Below, one piece after another: positions 20,625-31,858 of a DNA stretch of 64,000 nucleotides (positions are counted from its first letter, which is position 1; the number at the start of each line of letters is the position of its first letter). Origin of the DNA: Neocallimastix lanati (nom. inval.) (taxonomy: Eukaryota; Neocallimastigomycota; Neocallimastigomycetes; Neocallimastigales; Neocallimastigaceae); assembly GCA_016946835.1 (NCBI GenBank), contig JACVTC010000117.1:1-64000 (forward strand), read 5' to 3'. Under the pieces are notes generated by a model. The model worked only from the letters and a program-made list of their open reading frames with translations. It ran no database searches and was not told where the DNA came from. Made by a program: the position numbers and the translations under genes.

Positions 20625-23609
20625 TCATTCATTTACCTTCTTAAGCATTTTTTTTAACTTAGTTCTTGATGGTGCGCATAGAACAATATCATCTGCAAAG
20701 AGTCCACCACAACATCTAGATTCGCCTAAAGGAATTCCAAGTTCTGAAGAATCATTAAAAATGTCATTAATAAAAAGATTGAAAAGAATTGGTGATAGTG
20801 GACAACCTTGTCTAACTCCTTTCATAATATTAAAAGATTCCGAATATTGATCATCAATTTTAACACTAGCTTTGGAAGTCAAATATAGATTTTTTATAAA
20901 TTGATAACATTTACCTCTAATACCTAAAGCATCTAATTTATATAAAATATTACCTATTGGAACAGAATCATATGCCTTTTTTAAATCTAGAAAAGCTAGG
21001 TAAGTTTCTTTATTATCATTTTTACGCCTTTGACAAATTTCTCGAATTGAAATAAATAAACTAACACATTCTTCTTTAGTACGAAATCCAAATTGCTCTG
21101 GCCTAATAAAATTATTTTTAAGTCCATATTCTGAAATTCTTTTGGAGACTATTTTCGAAATGAGTTTAATACCATTGTTAATCAGAGAGATACCTCGATA
21201 ATTGTCACAATCAGATAGATCATCTCCTTTTTTAGGAATAGATATAATACTTGCTTCATTCCATGAACTAGGAAATTCTCCATTCCAAATTCTTGAGTAT
21301 ATCTTCTGTAAACAATTTAAACCAGAAGAAGAATTATTTACTGAATTTTCGTCATCCGGAGGAATTAAAGCTTTATAAAATTCAATAGGAATTCCATCCG
21401 GGCCTGAAGCTTTATAATTTGGAGTAGCCAAAATTGCTTCTCTAATTTCTTCTATACTGATGTCTTGATTTATATCCCATTCATTGTGTCTCGTATACCT
21501 AATTGTTCCATTGGAAAATTTATTATACCATTCGATTAATGCACTATTGATATCAGAATGGCTTGAAGCAAGTTTTTTATAGTGATTGTGCCATACTTCT
21601 AACTGTTCTTTAGTAGAAGTAGCTAGTTTACCATTTTTGTCCTTTACTGGAGAATTTGACATATTTTTAAATTTATCTACTTTTGCTGTTGTTTTAAGCC
21701 ATTTCCAAGCTTTTTTAGGGTTATGAGATTTCATATATTCACATCCTGTATTAATCCAATGTTGGTATTCAGTTTTCCTATAAATATTACACATATGATG
21801 AATAATTTTGCACATTCTATTATATTTATCAATTAATTCTTCAAATTCATCTAAATTATGATAAGAACCTCTTTTTTTAATGGATTTATATAATTTCATT
21901 TTGAGTTTTTGCAAATTAAATATTTTCTGCGACATATGAAAAAAAGATTTTCGAACTTCTGAAATTGACGTGATATTAAGTTCCTTAGCAATATTGAATG
22001 AAGTTGAAATAAATTTCTTTGAAATATCATCAATACTAATATTAGGATCTGGAATCACTTCCTCTAATACACTAAAATAGTTGTTGTCAAAAATTGATTC
22101 TTTTTCATTTATACATTTTAATCTATCCCATTTAACTGTCTTTTTAGGCAGAGAGAAAGAATTATCTGAATTAACTGATGAAAAACATTTACCTTTTATT
22201 AATAAAGGTTTATGATCCGAAATGGGGGGAAAGTCAATAAAAGTACCATATGAAAGTAAATCTAACATATGATCATTGACAATCGCATGATCTATATCAG
22301 ATTCTCTATTACCTCTACTCCATGAAATTGGGGAGCCCCATAAGGGAAGAATTTTCCAATTACTAAATTTAGAGAGCAAATTACTTAATTTCTCAGTAGG
22401 TAAATTAAAATCACCAACCAACATTGAAGGATGAGAAGAGTGACTATTTAACCAAGACAATATTTCAATTCTAGCAGCTCTAGCATGAAGGCTATGGCCA
22501 CTATGAGGTACGTACACATTACCAATAGAACATTTAGTGAAATTCCAAAAATTATAAGTATACAAGGAAATAATATACTCATAAGTGTTGTTTTCAAAAG
22601 AGGCTTGACAAGAATTATGAAACCCAATATAAAGACCTCTTTTACCGGGAATTTCATTATTAGCTTTTTTGAAGAAATGTTTGTAGTTTTTTAATGATAC
22701 TCGACATGGATATTTACTGCTAGAACCTGAACCATTTCCTGTTTCCTGAAAGCATAAGAAAAGTGGTTTGTACATTGAAATAAAGAATTCAACACTGTCT
22801 TTTTTATCAAAGTTCCATCCATTAGTATTCCAACTGACACATAGAGAAAATTCTTTAACTGTATTATTATTAATATGAGTGTTATTAATATTATTGGAAT
22901 TATTATAATTGATTGAACTGAAATTTGAATTTGAATCTGAGCTTGAAACTGAATTTAAACATAAATTTGAAATTGAACTTGAACTTGTACTTGAACTTGA
23001 ACTTGAACTTGAACTTGTACTTGAACTTGTACTTGAACTTGAACTTGAAATTGTACTTGAACTTGGACTTGAACTTGAACTTGAACTTGTACTTGAACTT
23101 GTACTTGAACTTGAACTTGAGCTTGTACTTGAACTTGAACATGAATCTGTATTTGAACTTGAATTTGAATTTTGACTTGAATCTGCATTTGAATTTGAAG
23201 TAGTGAATAAGTTGATATTATAAGATGAATTCACTTTTTCTGATAAGGCAAAATGTTTCCTTTTGAGTGAAGAAAAACTGTATTTATGATTCCTTTTGCT
23301 ACAATTAATAACGTTAATTGAAGCACGTTTGAAACTATTAACAATACAATCAGAAATAGATGTTAATTCTTCTTCATTACCTACTATTTTAATTTTAAAG
23401 AATGCATCATTAAAATTAGCGATACGTTTAACTGATAAAACCTTATCATTTAATTCATTCAGAGTTTTCTTTAAATGTCTTCTCATTTTGATTTCTGGCC
23501 AAGATCGAAGTCCACGAATAAAGAGTAGTTTCGTATTCTCCATTGGTATACCGTGGCACCTTGAACCTCTTAGAATGAAATTCTTATTTCTTATAAATTG
23601 GATTTCCAT
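20625..23609 (-). CDS. LINE A endonuclease-reverse transcriptase ORF (994 residues, ends at TGA)
   Basis: The start is the only upstream ATG. Residues 1-105 form a compact alpha/beta-like, RRM-resembling region; about 140-215 are almost all Ser, encoded by a hexanucleotide repeat; about 255-475 are an APE-type endonuclease (SWNTNGWN, FQETGNG, GDFN at 399-402, SDIDHAI, SDH at about 464-466); about 700-994 are RT, with GPDGIP, FGFR, LDLKKAYDSV, GVRQGCPLSP and catalytic FADD at 971-974. A TGA follows KKVNE, where copy B has the same codon. The enzyme nicks target DNA and reverse-transcribes its own RNA there; whether this version is functional depends on the TGA. Confidence 0.9.
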   Translation of the reverse strand: MEIQFIRNKNFILRGSRCHGIPMENTKLLFIRGLRSWPEIKMRRHLKKTLNELNDKVLSVKRIANFNDAFFKIKIVGNEEELTSISDCIVNSFKRASINVINCSKRNHKYSFSSLKRKHFALSEKVNSSYNINLFTTSNSNADSSQNSNSSSNTDSCSSSSTSSSSSSSTSSSTSSSSSSSPSSSTISSSSSSTSSSTSSSSSSSSSTSSSSISNLCLNSVSSSDSNSNFSSINYNNSNNINNTHINNNTVKEFSLCVSWNTNGWNFDKKDSVEFFISMYKPLFLCFQETGNGSGSSSKYPCRVSLKNYKHFFKKANNEIPGKRGLYIGFHNSCQASFENNTYEYIISLYTYNFWNFTKCSIGNVYVPHSGHSLHARAARIEILSWLNSHSSHPSMLVGDFNLPTEKLSNLLSKFSNWKILPLWGSPISWSRGNRESDIDHAIVNDHMLDLLSYGTFIDFPPISDHKPLLIKGKCFSSVNSDNSFSLPKKTVKWDRLKCINEKESIFDNNYFSVLEEVIPDPNISIDDISKKFISTSFNIAKELNITSISEVRKSFFHMSQKIFNLQKLKMKLYKSIKKRGSYHNLDEFEELIDKYNRMCKIIHHMCNIYRKTEYQHWINTGCEYMKSHNPKKAWKWLKTTAKVDKFKNMSNSPVKDKNGKLATSTKEQLEVWHNHYKKLASSHSDINSALIEWYNKFSNGTIRYTRHNEWDINQDISIEEIREAILATPNYKASGPDGIPIEFYKALIPPDDENSVNNSSSGLNCLQKIYSRIWNGEFPSSWNEASIISIPKKGDDLSDCDNYRGISLINNGIKLISKIVSKRISEYGLKNNFIRPEQFGFRTKEECVSLFISIREICQRRKNDNKETYLAFLDLKKAYDSVPIGNILYKLDALGIRGKCYQFIKNLYLTSKASVKIDDQYSESFNIMKGVRQGCPLSPILFNLFINDIFNDSSELGIPLGESRCCGGLFADDIVLCAPSRTKLKKMLKKVNE
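22918..23190 (-). repeat. Hexanucleotide repeat encoding the LINE Ser-rich linker
   Basis: Degenerate GAACTT/GTACTT hexamers on the plus strand, read as Ser-Ser pairs on the minus strand. The regularity keeps all frames open on both strands, but only the minus-strand Ser frame is in register with the flanking domains. Confidence 0.85.
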
Positions 23610-24270
23610 AATAGTAATAAAAAACTAAAAATTAATAACTAAAAAAAAAAAAAAATAAAAAAAAGTCAATTTTTATTATAAAGTCTTGAGTATAATGAGA
23701 ATTGTAATAATTTTATATCTTTTTGGAGTAAATAATTTCGATAATTAGTAGTTTGTTGAATGATTGAAAAATAATTTGATTTAGCACTTTTTTCAGTATA
23801 TTATTTAAATTGAATATCATAAAGTATTTAATGACTAAGATTGAATTGATGAAATAAAATGGCACAAAATTAGTAAAGAGTTAAATAAATTACTACAAGA
23901 TTTAGAGTGAATCAATCTCTTACAACGTGATACATGAAATATAAAGTTGAAATACAATTGAATACAATAGATTCTTACATGAGAATAGTAATACTACATG
24001 AAAATAGAAATACAATGAAAATGTATTACTAATTCTTGGGTGTAACTTATTTAACAATGTTCCAAAAATGCACCATTATATTCCGCAGTGAGTGTTCACC
24101 AGAAAAATTTTACTAATAACATTACCATTGCGCATAATGTTATTAATTAACATAAAATATAACTTTACTACTATTTTGCACCAGTACTGTGGATCTACTT
24201 TATAAGAGTAAAGTTAATTCCCCTTGCAGGCGATTTAAATACATAAATCGAGTACACCCCTGCTCGGGAA
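23610..24270 (-). other. LINE A 5' UTR with structured 5' end
   Basis: About 660 bases between the element's 5' border and the ORF. The first 90 sense bases are GC-richer and can form GCAGG/CCTGC enclosing CGATTTA/TAAATCG, then ACTTTA/TAAAGT, with GTACT/AGTAC closing a pseudoknot. A further perfect 10-bp hairpin is at 24115-24144. An internal promoter is expected here by analogy with other LINEs but none is recognisable. Confidence 0.6.
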
Positions 24271-24583
24271 TGGAAAATTTATTAGACCATTCGATTAATG
24301 CACTATTGATATCAGAATGGCTTGAAGCAAGTTTTTTATAGTGATTGTACCATACTTCTAGCTGTTCTTTAGTGGTAGTAGCTAGTTTACCATTTTTGTC
24401 CTTTACTGGAGAATTTGACATATTTTTAAATTTATCTACTTTTGCTGTTGTTTTAAGCCATTTCCAAGCTTTCTTTGGGTTATGAGATTTCATATATTCA
24501 CATCCTGTATTGATCCAATGTTGGTATCCAGTTTTCCTATAAATATTACACATATGATGAATAATTTTGCACATTCTATTATA
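24271..24583 (-). mobile_element. Older LINE copy B, 5' fragment
   Basis: Matches LINE A at about 21527-21835, the region between endonuclease and RT, with a few substitutions (for example CNIYRKTGYQ). The right edge at 24583 is the 5' truncation point of copy B; the left edge is the LINE A insertion site. A continuous frame here ends by running into LINE A 5' UTR, so it encodes nothing functional. Confidence 0.9.
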
Positions 24584-25392
24584 ATAAATTACTCTATATA
24601 ATTATTTAATAAAAATAAGATTTATAAAATACATAATATATTACACAATTAAAAATATCCAATATCTAAACCTCAATAATAAATATATTACACACACTTT
24701 TAAATCTACAATACTTTTTTTTTATAATTTTTAAAAATATTATAAAAATATGATTTTTATTATTATTATTTTTTATAAAATATTTGTTTATTATTTTTTA
24801 TTTATTTACAAATAATGGAAAAATGAATTTTTTTATTTTTATATATTTATATTTAAAAAATATGTATGCTTAAAAAATAAATTAAGTATAACAACCAACT
24901 CCTAATTTTCGTTTAAAATAAAATTTATAAATTAAAAGTTGCTTATTATAATGATTAATAGATATGTATCAAAAATTCTTTTTATTTTTGGTTTTTGGTT
25001 TTTTTAATTGAATGATAAAAAAAAATTTTTTTTTTTTTTTTTACTATTTATATTTTTTTTTTTTTATCTAAATCTCTATATAAAAACAAAATAGGATATG
25101 ATTTTTTTTTAATATATATTTGTTTTCGATTATCTTTCACTCCTTCAAGGTTTTCTTTCCTAATCAAAGCTACTAATAAAATATATGATGTTTCTCTTTT
25201 TAATTAAAAAAATGATTTACATTTTTATTTCTTATATTGGATAAACTCTTTGAATTATTAAGAGGATAATAGATTTTTTATTAAAATATTTTTTAAAATT
25301 TCTACTAGAATGATTTATAATACATTCCATTAAAAATAATAAAAAAATATTTAAAATTGTATAATTTAAACTATTTATAAATGTTTATGCGC
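24584..25392. other. AT-rich spacer between LINE nest and HSP70
   Basis: A/T-rich with T and A runs; probably holds the HSP70 3' UTR near 25392. Nothing else recognised. Confidence 0.5.
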
Positions 25393-27357
25393 TTAATCAA
25401 CTTCTTCAACAGTTGGACCGTTACCACCTGGAGCAGCACCAGCACCTCCTGGGAAACCTCCTGGAGCAGCACCTCCTGGGAAGCCACCTGGAGCAGCTCC
25501 GGCACCACCAGCACCAGCAGCTTGGTACATCTTAGTCATAATTGGGTTAGCAATTCCTTCTAAGTCCTTTCTCTTACCTTCATATTCATCTTTAGTAGCT
25601 TCTTGGTTATGATCTAACCATTCAATAGTTTCATCAATAGCCTTATTTAATTTTTCCTTATCAGCAGCTTCAAGAAGAGAAGAAATCTTTTCATCAGAAA
25701 TAGAGTTACGGAGTTGGTAAGCGTATGATTCAAGACCATTCTTAGCAGCAACACGTTCAGCAACTTCGGCATCTTCAGCCTTATACTTTTCGGCTTCACT
25801 GACCATACGGTCAATTTCTTCCTTAGATAATCTACCCTTATCGTTAGTAATGGTAATCTTGTTAGATTTACCAGTAGTCTTATCGACAGCAGAAACGTTC
25901 AAGATACCATTAGCATCAATATCGAAAGTAACTTCAATTTGTGGAATACCACGTGGAGCTGGTGGAATTCCGTTTAATTCGAATTTACCTAATAAGTTGT
26001 TATCTTTAGTACGGGCACGTTCACCTTCATAAACTTGAATAAGGACATCAGTTTGATTATCAGCATAAGTAGAGAAGATATTAGATTTCTTAGTTGGAAC
26101 AGTAGTGTTACGCTTAATTAAAGTAGTCATGACACCACCAGCAGTTTCAATACCTAAGGAAAGTGGAGAAACATCTAATAAAAGTAAATCTTGAGTCTTT
26201 TCAGAAGTTTCACCAGAAAGAATAGCAGCTTGAACAGCAGCACCATAAGCAACTGCTTCATCTGGGTTAATGGACTTGGATGGTTCCTTTCCATTAAAGT
26301 ATTGAGAAACTAAACTTTGAATCTTTGGAATACGAGTAGAACCACCAACAAGAACAATTTCATGAATACCAGACTTATCTAACTTGGAATCGTTAAGAAC
26401 CTTTTCAACTGGTTCAATAACATTTCTGAATAAGTCAGAGTTAAGTTCTTCGAAACGAGCACGGGTGATGGAAGTGTAGAAATCAATACCTTCATATAAG
26501 GAATCAATTTCAATAGAAGTTTGAGTAGAAGAAGAAAGAGTACGCTTGGCACGTTCACAAGCAGTTCTAAGACGACGTAAAGATCTTGGGTTAGAAGAGA
26601 TATCCTTCTTGTACTTTCTCTTGAATTCTTGAACAAAGTGACTGACTAATCTGTTATCAAAATCTTCACCACCTAAGTGAGTATCACCAGCAGTAGCCTT
26701 AACTTCGAAAATACCATCTTCAATAGTTAAAAGAGAAACATCGAATGTACCACCACCAAGATCGAAAATTAAAACGTTCTTTTCACCTTCACTCTTCTTA
26801 TCGAGACCATAGGCAATAGCAGCAGCAGTTGGTTCGTTAATGATACGAAGAACATTAAGACCAGCAATAAGACCAGCATCCTTAGTAGCTTGACGTTGGG
26901 AATCGTTAAAGTAAGCTGGAACAGTGATTACAGCGTTAGTTACCTTGTCACCTAAGTAAGCTTCAGCAGTATCCTTCATCTTAGTAAGGACCATAGAAGA
27001 AATTTCTTCAGCAGTGAAATCCTTAGTTTCACCCTTGAATTGAACTTGAATGTATGGCTTACCAGACTTTTCAATAACCTTGAAAGGCCAGTGCTTCATA
27101 TCAGATTGGACTTCAGAATCAGTGAAACGACGACCAATAAGACGCTTAGCATCGAAAACAGTGTTAGTTGGGTTCATGGCAGCTTGATTCTTAGCAGCAT
27201 CACCAATTAAACGTTCAGAATCAGTGAATGCAACAAAAGATGGAGTGGTACGATTACCTTGATCGTTTGGAATAATTTCAACACGATCATTTTGCCAGAC
27301 ACCAACACAGGAATAGGTTGTACCTAAATCAATACCAATAGAAGAAACCTTGGACAT
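25393..27357 (-). CDS. HSP70: Cytosolic Hsp70 chaperone (SSA type)
   Basis: 654 residues, the usual length, intact and intronless. The nucleotide-binding domain (about 1-385) has [11 protein letters not shown], the phosphate loop [12 protein letters not shown] and [10 protein letters not shown]; the substrate-binding domain follows, then an alpha-helical lid and a Gly/Ala/Pro-rich tail with two GGFPGGA repeats ending in EEVD, the TPR-cochaperone motif of cytosolic members. There is no signal peptide or KDEL, excluding ER BiP, and no mitochondrial presequence. Codons are strongly biased to C-ending forms (AAC, TTC, ATC, GTC), unlike all neighbours, fitting high expression. I looked for clustered heat-shock elements upstream and found none convincing. 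Confidence 0.98.
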   Translation of the reverse strand: MSKVSSIGIDLGTTYSCVGVWQNDRVEIIPNDQGNRTTPSFVAFTDSERLIGDAAKNQAAMNPTNTVFDAKRLIGRRFTDSEVQSDMKHWPFKVIEKSGKPYIQVQFKGETKDFTAEEISSMVLTKMKDTAEAYLGDKVTNAVITVPAYFNDSQRQATKDAGLIAGLNVLRIINEPTAAAIAYGLDKKSEGEKNVLIFDLGGGTFDVSLLTIEDGIFEVKATAGDTHLGGEDFDNRLVSHFVQEFKRKYKKDISSNPRSLRRLRTACERAKRTLSSSTQTSIEIDSLYEGIDFYTSITRARFEELNSDLFRNVIEPVEKVLNDSKLDKSGIHEIVLVGGSTRIPKIQSLVSQYFNGKEPSKSINPDEAVAYGAAVQAAILSGETSEKTQDLLLLDVSPLSLGIETAGGVMTTLIKRNTTVPTKKSNIFSTYADNQTDVLIQVYEGERARTKDNNLLGKFELNGIPPAPRGIPQIEVTFDIDANGILNVSAVDKTTGKSNKITITNDKGRLSKEEIDRMVSEAEKYKAEDAEVAERVAAKNGLESYAYQLRNSISDEKISSLLEAADKEKLNKAIDETIEWLDHNQEATKDEYEGKRKDLEGIANPIMTKMYQAAGAGGAGAAPGGFPGGAAPGGFPGGAGAAPGGNGPTVEEVD

Positions 27358-29400
27358 GACGTATTATATATATTTTTATTTGCCTTTAAATTTAGATAAT
27401 TATTATTTTTTTATTTAAATTAACTTTTATTATTTTTTAAATTTATATATCCGTTTATATAAATTTGTTGTTTGTTATTTGTAAAAAAAAAAATATATAA
27501 AAATAAAATATTTTTATTTATATACTGTAAAAATAAATTTAAGTTTTTACTTTGATATAACGTAAAAAAATAAAATTTATTTTAATTATATTGTAAAAAT
27601 TAATTTACAAACTGGTATAAAAAATTTTTTAATTAATTAATATATAAAATATTCTGTTGATTAAAAAGTGAAGAAAAAAAAAAAGAAACTTTTTACAGTG
27701 TTTTTATATTAATTTTTTTTTTTAATATAATTAAAATAAATATCAAATTTTGATTAATATATAATAGTATGGTCTATATATATTATTAATATATGATATT
27801 TATGTATATATTAATAAAATTAACTCATTTTTTCTTTTATTATATAAAATATTAATATATAATAATATAATAATATATAAATAATATATTCAATATCATA
27901 ATAGGATTAATTTTACTTTAGCAATAGAATACATAAATATTTAAAATATATAAATGTATGGATAAATAGATATTTAAATAATTAAATATAATAAAATTTT
28001 TAGCACTTAGATGAAAATATATTATAATATGTTATAATAATACAAATTTGCTCAATATAAAGTTTAAGCTTTTTTAATTTGTATATATTATAATAAATTA
28101 TATAATATATTAACACATATATAAATTAGAATTTTTAGCCAATAAATTTATTTAAATTAAAAAAAAAAAAAAAAAAAAGAAAGAGTTAAGTAAAAAAGAA
28201 ATTTAAATTTACTAAATAATATATTTGTAAATGTATTTAAAATAAGAAGTAATATTCCTTTATATTTTAATATAAGAGCGTATACAATTTAATACATAAA
28301 GGATTTTATTGGTTATAAAAATTTAAATTATTAAATTATTCATATTTTTCCTATATTTAAATTGGTGGATCTTCCAAAGTTCTATTCATTAGTAAGTGAA
28401 TAAATAATATACAAGTAGATAAAAAACTATTTAAATATATAAATAGAAATTTTAAAATATTTATTAAATCATAATTAAATACTTTTATTAAATAGTCATT
28501 TATGGAAAATGATAGAAGGAAAAAGAAAAAAAAATTTAATACAACAAAAAAAGACACCACAAATATCATATCCTATCATCTATCATCATTAAATGGATAA
28601 ATTTATTTTATTTATAGATATGGAAGGAAAATTACAAATATTTAATATTATATATTAAATAATATCATATATTATTAAATAATAAGAATAAAACTGTTAG
28701 CAGATAAATAAAGTATAATAAATATACAAATAAACTGGAATATCAATAGCACTTTTAATATTTTAATCGTACTCTTTACAATTTATAATAAGCAATCCTC
28801 CACTTTATCATTATAAAAAAAACTAGTTATAATATAAATAAGAAGAACCTTTTTAATTAAAGAATTGATAAATTTTGAACATGAACTTTTCGTTCTTTCA
28901 ATTCCTTTACTTGAATAGTGGACGACTTAAACAAGAAATAATTGATATTATTTGTTAAACAATTCAAATAAAGAAGAATAGGCAAATAAACAATACAAAA
29001 TGAATAATACATATTTATTTATTCATTAAATAATTACTTGTTCTATTATCCTACTTTGTAGTATTATTGTATATTTTTCATTTTAATTTAATCTTTATTC
29101 TTATTAATTAATAATTATTATTTACTAAAAAATACTAATTTATAATTTTTCATGTATTTATTTATTTTTATTATTTATTATTCAATTATTTATTATTCAA
29201 TTATTTATTTATTTATTATTATTATTATTTATCATTTATTATTTATCATTTATTATTTATTATTCAATTCTTTATTATTTAATTATTTATTCTTTATTTA
29301 TTATTATTCTTTATTTATTATTTATCATTTATTATTTATCATTTGTTTTATAACATTTATTAATATTTTCTTTTGTTAAATTAAACTAAATGAAATATAA

Positions 29401-29464
29401 AAAATAGCATATAATTTATAATATAAGTAAATTTTCTGTTATATCATAAATTATATGCTATTTT
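29401..29464. repeat. Perfect 19-bp inverted repeat
   Basis: Arms AAAATAGCATATAATTTAT (29401-29419) and its complement (29446-29464) around a 26-nt loop. The 14-mer GTAAATTTTCTGTT occurs in the loop and again just after the right arm. Confidence 0.8.
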
Positions 29465-30175
29465 ATGAGTAAATTTTCTGTTTTTTTCTTTTTTTTTTTT
29501 TTTTTATAATAACAATTATTAAAAAAAATCAACCATTCTATTAAGAATAAGACAGCCTTTTTTTGTTTATTTTAATAAATAAGGAACTATATTTCTTAAA
29601 TTATAATTATTAACAAATATAATCTTAAATTATAATTATTAACAAATATAAATGTACATATTATTTATTCATAAATGTATATATTTTATGTTTAAATGTT
29701 AATATTATTTATATTTTATGCTTAAATATTTAAATATTTATATTATTTTTCACTCTATTTTTTATAATAAACAATAATAAATAGTATTATGACTATTTAA
29801 TATTATTTGGTATTATTTGGTATTATTTATAATTTATAATTTAGTATTTAGTATAGTATTATTATTTATTATTAAATATTTAATTTTAGCAATTATTTAT
29901 TATTTGTTTGTTTGTTTCTAATCTAAAGCTAATCAGTACAAAAAAAAATGAAAAATGAGGCCATAAAGCCTAATAGAACAAAATTTAATAATAAAAAGAA
30001 TAAAAAAGAAAAAAAAAAAGATCAAAACATTTTTTTTTTTTGAAATTAAAACTTTATATTTTAAATCTCAAAATTAAATAATCAATTAAAGTACAATATT
30101 ATATTATTATAGATTATAATATTTATTAATATATATTTTGATATATTATATTGTACATATTATAAATTATAATAT

Positions 30176-30250
30176 ACTTTAGTTTATTGTTATATATAAA
30201 TAAAATTTTATTCCTGTTAATTTATTTTATATATAACAATAAACTAAAGT
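30176..30250. repeat. Perfect 25-bp inverted repeat
   Basis: Arms 30176-30200 and 30226-30250 are exact complements around a 25-nt spacer. Confidence 0.85.
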
Positions 30251-30519
30251 TAAATGAAATTAACTTTATTTATATATACGGATTAATTATATAGATTTTA
30301 ATAACTTTAATTATAGACTTTTACAATATATGAAAGATTACTATATATATAATTATAAATAGAGTTATTCATATATCAACATTCAATTTATTTAAAATGA
30401 AATACACTAATTCTATAATTTTAATATAAATATTAATATTAAACTAGAAATAAATATAAAAAAAATGACTAAAAGGACTTTTTAGTAAAAGAGAATTATG
30501 TCTTTTTTATATATTAGTA

Positions 30520-30985
30520 CCATTTTTATTATTCAATTATTTATTATTTATTATTTATTATTTATTATTCAATTATTTATTATTTATTATTTATTATTTA
30601 TTATTCAATTATTTATTATTCAATTATTTATTATTTATTATTTATTATTCAATTATTTATTATTTATTATTATTTATTATTTATTATTCAATTATTTATT
30701 ATTCAATTATTTATTATTTATTATTTATTATTTATTATTTATTATTCAATTATTTATTATTCAATTATTTATTATTTATTATTCAATTATTTATTATTCA
30801 ATTATTTATTATTTATTATTTATTATTTATTATTTATTATTCAATTATTTATTATTCAATTATTTATTATTTATTATTTATTATTCAATTATTTATTATT
30901 CAATTATTTATTATTTATTATTTATTATTTATTTATTATTTATTTATTATTTATTATTCAATTATTCAATTATTTATTATTTAAA
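30520..30985. repeat. TTATTATTCAATTATT microsatellite
   Basis: About 465 bases of TATTTATTA and TTCAATTATT units in irregular order. An open plus-strand frame of Ile/Tyr/Leu through it is a by-product of the repeat. Confidence 0.9.
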
Positions 30986-31205
30986 GTATAATATACTTTA
31001 TATTACATTTATCATAAGCAATTATTAGCGTTATAATATTCATTCATCAAATTGACAAAAGCTTAATAATAAATAAAAAAATAAAAAATATATTTTTCAT
31101 GATAATTTTGATGCAATATTCATTTTATATAAATATATATTTTATTTTAAAAAATTACTTAGCAAAGATGTTTATCTATGGCCAATTAACAAATATAACT
31201 TTTTG

Positions 31206-31239
<34 letters not shown>

Positions 31240-31349
31240 TATAAAATTCAATAAAATAAAAATAAAAGTTATAAAAATTACATATTAATATTTTATTAGC
31301 AATTTTTTTTTTTAAATGTTCATTATATCGTATTAATTTATTAACTGAG

Positions 31350-31422
31350 TTGGAATAAGTAAATCATATAATATATAATATTATATGATTTATTGTTATA
31401 TTATATGATTCTCTTATTCCAA
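31350..31422. repeat. Imperfect 21-bp inverted repeat
   Basis: TTGGAATAAG...CTTATTCCAA with nearly matching inner arms and a second AT palindrome in the loop. Confidence 0.75.
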
Positions 31423-31610
31423 GTATTAGTTTTTAGGTGTTTTTAATTATATTATTGTTTCTAAATAAGTGAAGTAAAAATTAATATTTATGATTTATTG
31501 TATAATTATTATAAATTTTTTTAATATTTTTTTCTTTTCATTTTTAAATTATGCCATTTAATTGCAATGCAAGTAATCCATGACTATTTTTAAAAAGCAA
31601 TAACAACTTA

Positions 31611-31858
31611 ACTACTTTTTTTTTTTTCCAAAGACATAATTAATTATAAAAACTTATAAATTTTAATAAAAAAAAAATAAAAAAAAACTCAAAAATTACA
31701 AAAATATATAATATATAATATATATTACATTATAACTACTTTTTTTTTTTTCCAAAGACATAATTAATTATAAAAACTTATAAATTTTAATAAAAAAAAA
31801 AATAAAAAAAAACTCAAAAATTACAAAAATATATAATATATAATATATATTACATTAT
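31611..31858. repeat. 124-bp tandem duplication, two units
   Basis: Units 31611-31734 and 31735-31858 are almost identical, starting ACTACTTTTT and ending TACATTATA. Confidence 0.9.

Larger units (their letters stand above)
18849..24270 (-). mobile_element. LINE A, near full-length APE-type LINE nested in copy B
   Basis: A 5.4-kb minus-strand element bounded by the 13-bp duplication. It has a 5' UTR (23610-24270), a long ORF with RRM-like N-terminal part, Ser-rich linker, APE endonuclease and RT, a zinc-finger C terminus, a 3' UTR, and a tail of at least 37 A residues (18849-18885). Endonuclease upstream of RT in one ORF with a zf-RVT C terminus is typical of I/L1-like clades; the precise clade is not assigned. 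The ORF is broken by a TGA and two frame changes. Confidence 0.92.

Noticed and set aside
22903-23203. Four overlapping frames (Lys-Phe, Glu-Leu, Asn-Leu and Gln-Val repeats)
   Set aside because: Other phases of the hexanucleotide repeat that encodes the LINE Ser linker.
16160-24600. Target duplication for LINE copy B
   Set aside because: Sequences at 16165-16179 and 24584-24600 do not match; its insertion border is unresolved.
27358-28400. Heat-shock elements upstream of HSP70
   Set aside because: No run of three alternating GAA/TTC units found in about 1 kb.
30498-31028. Plus-strand open frame of Ile, Leu, Tyr and Phe
   Set aside because: Translation of the TTATTATTCAATT microsatellite; no non-repeat sequence.
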